From: Peribacillus frigoritolerans
GTDB taxonomy: Bacteria; Bacillota; Bacilli; Bacillales; DSM-1321
Assembly (NCBI RefSeq): GCF_001636405.1
Contig: NZ_KV440950.1
Coordinates: forward strand, 4,816,778 to 4,880,777
Length of the DNA stretch: 64,000 bases
Direction of reading: 5' to 3'
Shown: piece by piece, positions 1 to 8,187 of the stretch
Layout: every line of letters begins with the position of its first letter
Position numbering within the stretch: position 1 is the stretch's first letter
Position numbers and translations under genes: made by a program
The notes under the pieces: model-generated
The model's input: the letters and a program-made list of their open reading frames with translations, nothing else
What the model was told of the DNA's origin: nothing
The model's database searches: none

Positions 1-188
1 GATTTCAGGGAAGAAGAAGGTTCCATTTCTTCGAAATCCCATTTCAATGAATTCCAGGCTTCAGTCATTTGTTCATACTCCCTATTGCATTCAGAGCATT
101 GCATTAAGTGTTCCGTGAATGCTTTTTTTTCTTTTTCTCCCAGTTCACCCGATAAAAATGAAAGCAGGTTAGCGCACTCTGTATTCAT
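1..188 (-). CDS. Zinc-finger anti-sigma factor, 5' part only (runs off left edge)
   Basis: Reading leftward from an ATG at 188, the frame stays open for 62 codons to the window edge. The start directly follows the TAA stop of the sigma gene (TAAATG), which implies translational coupling. Residues 27-34 read HLMQCSEC, the H-x3-C-x2-C core of the ZAS (zinc-binding anti-sigma) domain; proteins with it bind and inhibit the sigma factor of the same operon. The rest of the protein, probably a transmembrane segment and an outer domain, lies outside the window. Assignment as the partner of the adjacent ECF sigma factor is by motif plus position. Confidence 0.8.
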   Translation of the reverse strand, partial: MNTECANLLSFLSGELGEKEKKAFTEHLMQCSECNREYEQMTEAWNSLKWDFEEMEPSSSLK

Positions 189-749
189 TTACAAACCACC
201 TACTTCCAAATGCTTTTTCAACAATTTAAGCGACTGGTGAAGTCTGCTCTTGATGGTACCAATCGGTTCATTTTCAATTTTGGCAATTTCCGTTAACGAG
301 TACCCTTTCCAATACAGTAAATCAATCAGCCTTTTTTGCGGCTTGCTTAACTTACTTTTTGCATTGGCAATTTCACTGTGTAATAGCCCATTTTCTATAT
401 CATTATTAGGATCTTCTATGTCTATTGGATGACTCATGTCCATGTGATTGTTATTCCGGATATGAACGCTGTCTTTACGGACATAATCCACACACACATT
501 TCTTGTAACGGTCAAAAGCCAGCTGACAAAGTGCCCCTTTTCGGGATTGTAACTGCTTTTTGTGGTCCAGAGCTTTAAAAAGACCAACTGCACAATCTCC
601 TTTGTTTTTTCAGCATTTCCATTTGTGAACTTAAAAATATAACCATAGATTAATTTAATATAGCGGTCATAAAGTTCTTCCAGAGCAGGACGATGCTTTT
701 TCATGACTAATGCCATCAATTCCTTATCAAGTTTTTCTTTCAATCGCAC
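189..749 (-). CDS. ECF-type sigma-70 family RNA polymerase sigma factor
   Basis: About 186 residues, the usual two-domain ECF length. Region 2 covers roughly residues 18-90 (EELYDRYIKLIYGY, then WLLTVTRNVCVDYVRK in region 2.4) and region 4 roughly 140-182 (SLTEIAKIENEPIGTIKSRL, a helix-turn-helix for the -35 element). I chose a GTG start at 749 because GAGGAG lies 6 bases upstream; a TTG two codons earlier sits against that site. It redirects RNA polymerase to a small regulon and is probably held inactive by the zinc-finger protein whose ATG abuts its stop. Upstream in the same direction are a lipoprotein and a solute-binding protein, likely co-transcribed and possibly regulon members. Confidence 0.9.
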   Translation of the reverse strand: MRLKEKLDKELMALVMKKHRPALEELYDRYIKLIYGYIFKFTNGNAEKTKEIVQLVFLKLWTTKSSYNPEKGHFVSWLLTVTRNVCVDYVRKDSVHIRNNNHMDMSHPIDIEDPNNDIENGLLHSEIANAKSKLSKPQKRLIDLLYWKGYSLTEIAKIENEPIGTIKSRLHQSLKLLKKHLEVGGL

Positions 750-820
750 CTGCAACTCCTCACAAGTAAATTTGGAAAAAACGTGTAACAGGAACGACCA
801 TCACTGATCGCCCCTTTTTC

Positions 821-1291
821 TTATTTTGGAAAAATAGTCTTATTATTCACAATATACCAAACATTTTTAACACCTTCACCATTGACATCTCCCGCTGCCT
901 TATCATTCGCAAAATAGTAGAGTGGAAATCCTTTGTACGTCACCTGCTCTTCCCCTGTATCTTCCCTTTGAATGGTTCCAAAGTCATTTTCCTCAAATCC
1001 TTTAGGGACAGCAAAATCCCTTTCCATGAACGGCGGCCATTTTTTGAGACAATCACCCATGCAATTGCTTTTTCCTGATTTATCATTCTTGAAAAAGTAA
1101 AGCGTCATTCCCTTGGAATCAGCCAGGTATTCGCCTAATGGTTCACTTTCCAATAATTTTAGGGTTACCGCTTTTTCATCGGCAGTACCACTAACAGCTT
1201 GATCCTTTTCGGGTGAATCCTTCGCTTCATTTCCACATGCCGCCAATACTAAGACCATCATAAAAACTGAAAATACCATCCACTTTTTCAT
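821..1291 (-). CDS. Lipoprotein with Y-x4-D type secreted repeats (COG4315-like)
   Basis: 156 residues with a lipoprotein signal peptide and lipobox LAAC, lipidated Cys19, so an exported, membrane-anchored protein. Two related segments, near residues 62-79 (LYFFKNDKSGKSNCMGDC) and 122-138 (LYYFANDKAAGD), match the secreted repeat family of unknown function often found beside ECF sigma factors. The first repeat carries a CMGDC cysteine pair; a redox or metal role is possible but unproven. RBS GAGGAG precedes the ATG. It lies between the AcfC-like gene (22 bp gap) and the sigma gene (about 70 bp gap). Confidence 0.8.
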   Translation of the reverse strand: MKKWMVFSVFMMVLVLAACGNEAKDSPEKDQAVSGTADEKAVTLKLLESEPLGEYLADSKGMTLYFFKNDKSGKSNCMGDCLKKWPPFMERDFAVPKGFEENDFGTIQREDTGEEQVTYKGFPLYYFANDKAAGDVNGEGVKNVWYIVNNKTIFPK

Positions 1292-1313
1292 ATACTCTCA
1301 CTCCTCATAAATT

Positions 1314-2087
1314 TTACTTCCATCCCCATTTTTGAAACACTTGATGGGATTCTTCCGTTTTAAGATAAGCAATGAATTGTTTTGCCTTTTTCTTGTTATC
1401 ACTCTTACTTGTTATGCTTATCGGGGTTCCTCTATAGAGCTTGTCTTCCTCAGGGAGCTGAACCAGGTCCGTCACATCCGCCAGACGGTAATGCCAGGAT
1501 TCATATGTAATCCAGGCGTCCAATTTTGAATTTGCCTTCCATAAATTAATAGCTTCTGCACTGGACTTCACTGAAATGTCAATATTCCTGCTAATTCCAG
1601 GAATCAATCCTTTTCTTCCAGCCAAATCTTCCCATAGCCCCAGTTGCCCGGCTCCATTAACATCCACAATCTTTACGCCCTTTTTCGTTAAATCCTCCAA
1701 GGACTGTATATTCTTTGGGTTTCCTTTTCTAACCAGGATGCCGGCTGACCGTGCATACAATTCAGTGCGGCTCTTTTCATTAATGATACCTGGATAATCA
1801 TGCATAAATTGAGTTAGCATATACTCGGACCCTCCGTAAATGATATCCGCATCCTGTTTGGCTTGATCAATCCATTTATTTTCGGGTCCCGCTGTTACTT
1901 CAACCTTTATCCCCGTTTCTTTGGTGAATTGCTCCGCCAATTCCTTGATAGGTCCAAGAGGTCCACCTGGTCCATAGACTTTTACGACGTCGTTGACAGC
2001 TTGCCCATGTTTCGGAACCATTTGAAGTGAAAATCCCAACAGTACTAGCATCAATGATATCCATCCAACAAAAATGACCTTTTTCAA
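1314..2087 (-). CDS. AcfC-like extracellular solute-binding protein
   Basis: 257 residues with an N-terminal hydrophobic segment (about 5-24) as signal or anchor and a type II periplasmic-binding fold. The segment near residues 37-54 (VYGPGGPLGPIKELAEQF) and ADIIYGGSEYMLTQFM further on are characteristic of the accessory colonization factor AcfC group, related to sulfate and molybdate binding proteins. No permease or ATPase is adjacent, so the ligand and transport partner are unknown; a sensing role with the sigma/anti-sigma pair is possible. The start is TTG with GGGAG about 11 bases upstream. First gene of the leftward operon. Confidence 0.8.
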   Translation of the reverse strand: MKKVIFVGWISLMLVLLGFSLQMVPKHGQAVNDVVKVYGPGGPLGPIKELAEQFTKETGIKVEVTAGPENKWIDQAKQDADIIYGGSEYMLTQFMHDYPGIINEKSRTELYARSAGILVRKGNPKNIQSLEDLTKKGVKIVDVNGAGQLGLWEDLAGRKGLIPGISRNIDISVKSSAEAINLWKANSKLDAWITYESWHYRLADVTDLVQLPEEDKLYRGTPISITSKSDNKKKAKQFIAYLKTEESHQVFQKWGWK

Positions 2088-2229
2088 GTCTTTCTTCTCT
2101 CCCTTCTAAAAAGCCTTTGTACTATAGATAACGGGACAAACTTCAAAACGGTTTGAAAAAAACTGTTAATTTTTTTAACCTGCTGTATAATACATCTGGT
2201 GATATTAAGCTATTCTTCTTTTTTCTCAT

Positions 2230-2265
2230 AAAAAAACCATTCGAAAAGTATCTTTTTTCGAATGG
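2230..2265 (-). terminator. Terminator of the ger operon
   Basis: On the minus strand CCATTCGAAAA pairs with TTTTCGAATGG and is followed by a run of seven T. It lies about 55 bp past the stop of the last GerAB gene and before the AcfC operon. Confidence 0.85.
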
Positions 2266-2320
2266 GGCATGACTTTAATTACATACTCTTTCAAGTCTCT
2301 AAAACCAGTGACAGAAAAGG

Positions 2321-3427
2321 TTAGCTTGAATTGCTTCCCTTTTTTCTCTGTCTATTTCTTTTAACAACAGCTATCACCAACAATAACAGAGGAATCAACG
2401 TTTGCATCAAAACCCCATAAAAAGGGAAGGCGATGATATCAAAACGACTGACATCCATAGCGCTAGGATACGACCAAAAGCTGAATTCTACAATCAAAAT
2501 CCCTATTGGCCATACAACAGGACGATAGTCGGAGAGATTCAGCCACTGCGCGGTACCCAAAGCAGCCGCATAATAAAACACAGAAATTTTGACAAACGCT
2601 CCTACTATCCATACGGCCATGATGGCGGACTCCAAATGTTCAAAAAAGTCGGCAAAACTGATGTACCGAGATACATTCATCAGAGGATAATTCTTGGTGG
2701 ATGTTGTTGATCCGAGTACAAAAAGAACGATAAGATTCACCACAACTAACGTCATCATTACAGCAAACACAGTCCTCATCCCATATTTCATTCCTTTTTT
2801 CATATCGGTTAAAAAAGGGAGGAGAAAAATCATCAGAAAAAACTCGCTGAACCATCCACCTGGTACAATCGAACCCTTGATTGGAGGCATAATTCCATTC
2901 CCTAATATCGGGAATATATTCTTAAATTCGAGATCAGGGCCCAATAGGATGATTAAGAGGAGGATTGGAATGATAAAAACGGGAACAAACAATTGGGCAG
3001 CTCTCCCCAACACTTCTATCCCTCCGCGTACGATAAAGGCACAGAGGAGTATCATCGATGCCATGACCACGCTAATTGGGGTTTTGACCAGAAAAGAGTC
3101 GACAATATATTCTCCGTAACTTCTTAGGATTTGCCCTGTGATCGGGATATAAAAAAACAAGAATAAAAAACCGAGAATTTTCCCCGGAATCCGACCAATG
3201 ATCTGTTCACTGAATTGGATAACCGTTTGTTTCGGATAAAGTTTGTGCAGTTTATAAGCGATATACACCGTCGCATACCCGATGAGAGACGCCAAAATGG
3301 GGGACAGCCATAAATCAGTTTTGGCATATTTCGCTGTGATGCTTGGAACACCGAGAATAGCCGTTGCCACAATCGTCGGATACATCATGAATGCCATCTG
3401 TAAAGATGAAATTTTCCCTTTCTCCAT
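2321..3427 (-). CDS. Spore germination permease GerAB family, distal tandem copy
   Basis: 368 residues from the ATG at 3427, chosen because AAAGGAGG lies about 6 bases upstream; the frame opens 14 codons earlier without a better site. A polytopic inner-spore-membrane protein of the APC superfamily with about 10 membrane segments, starting MEKGKISSLQMAFMMYPTIV. In GerA-type receptors the B subunit binds the nutrient germinant in complex with A and C. It is a near-repeat of the gene just upstream, differing by scattered substitutions, most visibly near residues 95-115 and in the last 40 residues. The duplication left a cut-off D gene between the copies. Both copies are open along their full length, so this may be an alternative ligand-binding subunit. 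Confidence 0.93.
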   Translation of the reverse strand: MEKGKISSLQMAFMMYPTIVATAILGVPSITAKYAKTDLWLSPILASLIGYATVYIAYKLHKLYPKQTVIQFSEQIIGRIPGKILGFLFLFFYIPITGQILRSYGEYIVDSFLVKTPISVVMASMILLCAFIVRGGIEVLGRAAQLFVPVFIIPILLLIILLGPDLEFKNIFPILGNGIMPPIKGSIVPGGWFSEFFLMIFLLPFLTDMKKGMKYGMRTVFAVMMTLVVVNLIVLFVLGSTTSTKNYPLMNVSRYISFADFFEHLESAIMAVWIVGAFVKISVFYYAAALGTAQWLNLSDYRPVVWPIGILIVEFSFWSYPSAMDVSRFDIIAFPFYGVLMQTLIPLLLLVIAVVKRNRQRKKGSNSS

Positions 3428-3486
3428 CATCTTCCTCCTTTCTGTGATAGTATGTAAATCTGAAATCACGCAACCGACTGATAGAA

Positions 3487-3555
3487 TTACTTTTTCATAA
3501 ACTCTTCAAACGGCATTAATAAAGAGATTAATCCATTCAGTACGTCCTGCCCACT
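3487..3555 (-). pseudogene. 3' relic of a germination-receptor D gene
   Basis: Between the two GerAB genes, 22 codons and a TAA on the minus strand read SGQDVLNGLISLLMPFEEF then MKK. They align with the last residues of the intact D gene at 4772-4993 (SGPTQWIETLFRPFGEFMEK). The frame upstream has no start codon and no RBS. The relic sits the same distance before its GerAB gene as the intact D gene does, so it marks the left boundary of a duplicated segment made of the D 3' end plus GerAB. Confidence 0.8.
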
Positions 3556-3613
3556 GCGCGAGTACGAACTTGTGTAGCACCTAAACGATAGGATATTTAT
3601 TAAAAATGCCCAG

Positions 3614-4714
3614 TCAGCTAGTTTCGGTTCCTTTACGATTTCTTTTCCTTACAATAGCAATCAGCAACAATAACAGAGGAATAATCGTTTGCATCAAAAT
3701 ACTTTGTAAAGGGAAGACGTTGATATCATTACGACTGACATCCACAGAGCTAGGCAACGACCACAAACTGAAAATGACAATCAAAATCCCTATCGGCCAT
3801 ACAACAGGACGATAGTCGGAGAGATTCAGCCACTGTGCTGTACCTAAAGCAGATGCATAATAAAAAACGGAAATTTTCACAAACGCCCCCACTATCCATA
3901 CCGCCATGGCAGCGGATTCTACATGTTCAAAAAAGTCGGCCAAACTGATGTATCGAGATGCATTCATCAAGGGGTAAAGCTTTGTGGACGTTGTTGACCC
4001 AAGTACAAAAAGAACCGTAAGATTCACCACAATTAACGTCATCATCACGGCAAAAACAGACTTCATACCGGATTTCATCCCTTTTTTCATATCTGCCAAA
4101 AAAGGAAGAAGGAAAATGATCAGGAAAAACTCGCTGAACCATCCCCCGGGTACAATCGCACCCTTGATTGGGGGCATTACACCATCCGCCAATACCGGGA
4201 ATATATTCTTGAATTCAAGATCAGGAATCAGCAAGAGGATTAAGATAAAGATTGGAAAAATGAAAACAGGTACAAACAATTCAGCAGCTCGCCCCAACAC
4301 TTCTATTCCCCCGCGTACGATGAACGCACACAGAAGCACCATCGATGCCATGATCACACTAATCGGGGTACGTACCAGAAAAGAGCCGACAATAAATTCT
4401 GCGTAGCCTCTAAGGATTAGCCCCGTGTTCTGGATATAAAAAAATATGAGTAAAAAACCGAAAATTTTCCCCGGAATCCGACCAATGATCTTTTCAGTGA
4501 ATTGGATCACCGTTTGTTGTGGATAAAGTTGGTGCAGTTTATAAGCGATATAAACCGTAAGATACCCTATGAGCGCAGCAAAAATGGGGGACAGCCATAA
4601 ATCAGTTTTGGCATACTTCGCTGTGATGCTGGGAACCCCGATAATAGCCGTTGCCACAATAGTCGGATACATCATGAATGCCATCTGTAATGATGAAATT
4701 TTCCCTTTCTCCAT
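3614..4714 (-). CDS. Spore germination permease GerAB family, proximal copy
   Basis: 366 residues from the ATG at 4714, with AAAGGAGG about 6 bases before it. Same family and architecture as the copy at 2321-3427: about 10 membrane helices, initial MEKGKISSLQMAF, and a charged segment FLADMKKGMKSGM between mid-protein helices. It directly follows the D gene, as expected for the B subunit of an A-C-D-B receptor operon. Expected site of action is the inner membrane of the spore. This copy is probably the ancestral one because it keeps the full operon context. Confidence 0.93.
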   Translation of the reverse strand: MEKGKISSLQMAFMMYPTIVATAIIGVPSITAKYAKTDLWLSPIFAALIGYLTVYIAYKLHQLYPQQTVIQFTEKIIGRIPGKIFGFLLIFFYIQNTGLILRGYAEFIVGSFLVRTPISVIMASMVLLCAFIVRGGIEVLGRAAELFVPVFIFPIFILILLLIPDLEFKNIFPVLADGVMPPIKGAIVPGGWFSEFFLIIFLLPFLADMKKGMKSGMKSVFAVMMTLIVVNLTVLFVLGSTTSTKLYPLMNASRYISLADFFEHVESAAMAVWIVGAFVKISVFYYASALGTAQWLNLSDYRPVVWPIGILIVIFSLWSLPSSVDVSRNDINVFPLQSILMQTIIPLLLLLIAIVRKRNRKGTETS

Positions 4715-4771
4715 CTGCTTCCTCCTTTCATTAATAGGATGAATTGAGTAACGCAACACCCACTAACAGAC

Positions 4772-4993
4772 TCATTTTTCCATAAACTCTCCAAATGGCC
4801 TGAAAAGAGTTTCGATCCATTGAGTGGGTCCTGACATCTGTGGGAGGTTGAACATGGACAGAACCAAGCCAGTGAGGAGCAGTGTAAGAAATGCCATTTT
4901 ATCTTTTTTAGGATTTTGTTTCATTTTCGGCCATTCATACAAAATGATTAGAACTACAACCACGCTTGTACAAAAAAAAGCTCCCCATCTCAT
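4772..4993 (-). CDS. Small two-helix germination receptor D subunit
   Basis: 73 residues with two hydrophobic segments, about 3-21 and 34-50, separated by the basic stretch KMKQNPKKDKM. Its start overlaps the 3' end of the GerAC gene by 4 bp, so it is translationally coupled. Small two-membrane-segment D proteins are known in Bacillus ger operons, where deleting them raises or lowers germination rates; this gene fits that class by size, topology and position. The C-terminal SGPTQWIETLFRPFGEFMEK is the part whose relic occurs at 3487-3555. Confidence 0.8.
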   Translation of the reverse strand: MRWGAFFCTSVVVVLIILYEWPKMKQNPKKDKMAFLTLLLTGLVLSMFNLPQMSGPTQWIETLFRPFGEFMEK

Positions 4994-6240
4994 TTGTCCT
5001 TCACCTCTTCCTCAGACAATCCTGCCGGTTTGTTTATATAACCCTGTCTTCGAATATGGGCCGCAACATCGACTTCCACTTCCATTTCCGCGAATATCTC
5101 ATCCCAGTGGTTATCGACCTTATTAAACTGTTTAGGATATTTACGATAGAAATCTTTACCTAACCCTAAAATGTCCGCTTTCTTATGCTGGGTATTCAGA
5201 AAAGCCATCTTGATGCGTTTTTCTATATCTTTTTGATATGCTCGTTCTGCAGCATTTAGAGACTTAGGATTTGAAAGGTTTAAATTCGTTCCATTCTGTA
5301 TAACAGCTCCATCTGTAATTACCTTCACCGATAATCTCCATTTTTCATTGATAATTTGCGGAATGATCTTGACTTTGGCTGACACTGGACTTAAAGATAT
5401 CTCCCCTTTTACCCCTTTGGGTTTTATGGTCACCGTATATGATTCCACTTCATCCCTTAACCACAATAGCCCTCTTGTTTCTTTTTCCGTCATCATCCCA
5501 GTCATTTTATCTTTTTTGAACACGGCTGTCCCGGCAATGTAAGGAATTCCCTGTAATTTCGTTTGCCCTTTCTCTGGTGGTAAAATTTTAACGAATGGAA
5601 GTGCAGCCGCTTGAGGTATACCCGTTAACATTTCATCTAAATCCTGCATAGTGACCAGCATCCCAATATGTAAATCAGATAGTTCCCTAAGCACTTCCCC
5701 TGAATAGTTTTCCAGGGGTGGTAGAGATTCAAGGATAGGCTTCGCTTTCCCCTTGCTGACATACACATTTGCTTTCTCTCTTGGCTGCGGATGGCGCAGC
5801 AAAAAATCCAGCTGCTCTCGAATTCCTTCCTTCGCTAACTTTTCACCGAATACAAATATTTTACAATGTCCCCAAAATACTTTTCGCGGAAGCTTGCTTT
5901 GAAGCTTAGACAATGCATCTGAAATATTGGAGCCTTTTTCATATCTCACCAATGTCGTAACCGCACCCCCTCCTTGACTGCTCCCTCCTCCTTGACCGCC
6001 GCCTCCACTACTTATTGAACTTGGAATAAAAACTTGGACGGATAGTTCGATTTGATCATTATCGTTCTTATCGATGGCGGCTGCTGTGACAATCGCCAAA
6101 TCAGTGATTTCTATTCGATCCCAACAACCGCTTAGAAAAGGGGTTGTTCCACTAATACCGAGCAAAAGAAGGACGCTTTTCATGAAATGACGCCTCTTTA
6201 CTTTCTCCAATATCTTTGTTCTCCTCCAACCATTATTCAC
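4990..6240 (-). CDS. Spore germination lipoprotein Ger(x)C (GerAC family)
   Basis: Up to 416 residues. Lipobox LSGC is followed by WDRIEITDLAIVTAAAID, the signature start of GerAC proteins, which are lipidated on the outer face of the spore inner membrane. A GTG at 6240 overlaps the GerAA stop (GTGA); an in-frame ATG at 6183 with GAGG about 9 bases upstream gives a more ordinary signal peptide, and either could be used. After residue 70 there is an unusually glycine-rich stretch (SSGGGGQGGGSSQGGGA), a flexible insertion within the first beta region. The C-terminal half keeps the family pattern including NPKSLNAAERAYQKDIEKRI. Confidence 0.92.
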   Translation of the reverse strand: MNNGWRRTKILEKVKRRHFMKSVLLLLGISGTTPFLSGCWDRIEITDLAIVTAAAIDKNDNDQIELSVQVFIPSSISSGGGGQGGGSSQGGGAVTTLVRYEKGSNISDALSKLQSKLPRKVFWGHCKIFVFGEKLAKEGIREQLDFLLRHPQPREKANVYVSKGKAKPILESLPPLENYSGEVLRELSDLHIGMLVTMQDLDEMLTGIPQAAALPFVKILPPEKGQTKLQGIPYIAGTAVFKKDKMTGMMTEKETRGLLWLRDEVESYTVTIKPKGVKGEISLSPVSAKVKIIPQIINEKWRLSVKVITDGAVIQNGTNLNLSNPKSLNAAERAYQKDIEKRIKMAFLNTQHKKADILGLGKDFYRKYPKQFNKVDNHWDEIFAEMEVEVDVAAHIRRQGYINKPAGLSEEEVKDK

Positions 6241-7829
6241 TCCGTTTCACTTCCCCTTTTTGGATTTGGTCCCTGCTCCGAGGATTGACGGTATACATTA
6301 GAATCGCCTGTAAGGCGCGGGCGTGTATCCATCTTCCACCAAGGAGCCCTCCACAGCACATCTTTCAGCTCTTGACCTTTTAACGGTGCCAGTGGAGTTA
6401 AGTAGGGAACGCCGAAGGAACGCAAGCTGCATAAGTGTATGACTATGGCAATGATCCCCATCATGATACCAAGCAGTCCTAATGTACCGGCAAGCAGCAT
6501 CATTGGAAAACGGAGCATCCGGAAAGCAATTCCGGCAATATAACGAGGCATCATAAAAGAAGCGATTCCCGTAATCGCAACTACAATGACCATTGGCGCT
6601 GAAACCAACCCCGCTTGTACGGAAGCTTGACCAATCACTAGCGCTCCAACAATGCTGACAGCAGAACCTACCTGCTTCGGCAATCGAACCCCTGCCTCTC
6701 TTAGTGCTTCAAAGGTAATTTCCATAGCCAATGCCTCTACTATTGCAGGAAAAGGGACCGCTTCCCGTGATGCCGCGCTGCTTAGCAAGAGTGCGGTTGG
6801 GACCGCCTCATGATGGAACGTCAAAATAGCAACATATAGGGACGGAAGCAAAAGAGATAATCCCATAAAAAAATAACGCAACCAACGGATAAAAGTGCCT
6901 GCCAAAAAACGTTGAGCATAATCCTCTTGTGATTGAATCAAAGAAAAGAAGGATATTGGTGCAATTAAAGTAAAAGGGGTTCCTTCTACAAGAATGACAG
7001 CCCGTCCCTCCAGCAAGCAAGAACAGGCTACATCCGGCCGTTCTGTCGTCATGATTTGAGGGAAAGGTGAATACGGATTGTCCTCAATCATTTCCTCGAT
7101 ATACTCGCTTTCTAAAATACCGTCTATTTTAATTCGTTCCAACCGAGTTGTAATCTCTTCAATCAGTGTTTTATCCGCAAGTCCATCAATATAAGCAATC
7201 GAAACATTCGTCCTGGTATAAGTTCCGATCTTCATCGATTGTATTTTAAGGGCAGGACTTTTAATAATACGTCGCAATTGGGACGTGTTTACCTCTAGAG
7301 ATTCAATAAATCCCTCTCGTGACCCCCTAACTCCCCCCTCTGCCATAGGTTCTTCAATCGCCCGCTTTTCCCATTTGGACAATCCTAAAGAAAATCCATC
7401 GCTTTCCCCTTCATATAGAAGGATCGGGTTTCCAGTGGAAATCGATTCAATGCAATCCGCCAACATATTCACTTTTACCACTTTAGGAACGGGCATTTTA
7501 TGTTCAATAAACTCATTTAATGGCTGTGGCTCTTTTGATGACTCTTGCATGAGTGGAGATAGAACATACTGCTCTATCGCCTCGATGTCTGAGAGTCCCG
7601 CAATGTAAATAAGCATGGCTCTCGTCTTTCCGAAAAGTAAGAACGAACGGAACATGACATCCGAGCAATTATCATAAACAGAACGAAGTGTTTCTACATT
7701 TAGACTGAAATTCGCATCAAGTGCATCTGCAGGCTTAGAATCTTGGTAATTATTCTGTACACTGGATTTTTTTTCTTTCGTTTTCTTTAATAATCTACCC
7801 ACATTACGAATCAAGCTGGTTACCCCCAT
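6237..7829 (-). CDS. Spore germination protein GerAA family
   Basis: 530 residues: a soluble N-terminal half (about 40-285), then roughly five to six membrane segments (about 300-470) and a polar tail. Family hallmarks include AVILVEGTPFTLIAPISFF, PFPAIVEALAMEITFEALRE and PKQVGSAVSIVGALVIGQA. GerAA proteins form the oligomeric channel-like subunit of the nutrient receptor in the spore inner membrane. It is the first gene of the operon A-C-D-B-B'. The ATG has no strong RBS (GACCTGC about 7 bases upstream), so initiation may be weak. Expression in the forespore is expected from the family. Confidence 0.94.
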   Translation of the reverse strand: MGVTSLIRNVGRLLKKTKEKKSSVQNNYQDSKPADALDANFSLNVETLRSVYDNCSDVMFRSFLLFGKTRAMLIYIAGLSDIEAIEQYVLSPLMQESSKEPQPLNEFIEHKMPVPKVVKVNMLADCIESISTGNPILLYEGESDGFSLGLSKWEKRAIEEPMAEGGVRGSREGFIESLEVNTSQLRRIIKSPALKIQSMKIGTYTRTNVSIAYIDGLADKTLIEEITTRLERIKIDGILESEYIEEMIEDNPYSPFPQIMTTERPDVACSCLLEGRAVILVEGTPFTLIAPISFFSLIQSQEDYAQRFLAGTFIRWLRYFFMGLSLLLPSLYVAILTFHHEAVPTALLLSSAASREAVPFPAIVEALAMEITFEALREAGVRLPKQVGSAVSIVGALVIGQASVQAGLVSAPMVIVVAITGIASFMMPRYIAGIAFRMLRFPMMLLAGTLGLLGIMMGIIAIVIHLCSLRSFGVPYLTPLAPLKGQELKDVLWRAPWWKMDTRPRLTGDSNVYRQSSEQGPNPKRGSETE

Positions 7830-8063
7830 TTTTTTGCAGGTCGCTCTAACTCCATTTTTCTATGTTTCTTCATTTAGGGTATTTTATACAGAAAATCCTG
7901 TGTCCGGCATGAACTAATTTTCATGGAAAAGCCATGTCATAAGTTGATTTTGAATAAACCGTAAACTCTTGTGATATCCTGTTTGTAATTAATAACTAAG
8001 GGGTATATCAAAAACCGAGGCTACATATTAATAGAAAATTTGTCTCTGGCTAAGCATTGTTTT
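7830..8063. other. Divergent intergenic region, ger operon and antiporter
   Basis: Left part of a 358-bp spacer between two divergent start codons. It must contain the forespore promoter of the ger operon, but I could not place one with confidence. No open frame with an RBS is present. Confidence 0.5.
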
Positions 8064-8091
8064 TTGAACACGCTACATAGGACCATAAAAT
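8064..8091 (+). promoter_or_regulatory. Candidate sigma-A promoter of the antiporter gene
   Basis: TTGAAC, 16 bases, TAAAAT, reading toward the antiporter gene that starts 97 bp downstream. Consensus match only. Confidence 0.4.
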
Positions 8092-8187
8092 AGGGGTTAC
8101 TTTTTAAAGGATGGATATTGTTTTAAATACCTTTTTTATAACTTTCATGGGCAATCGACTAAAACATTAGAAGATAAGGGAGATTCT

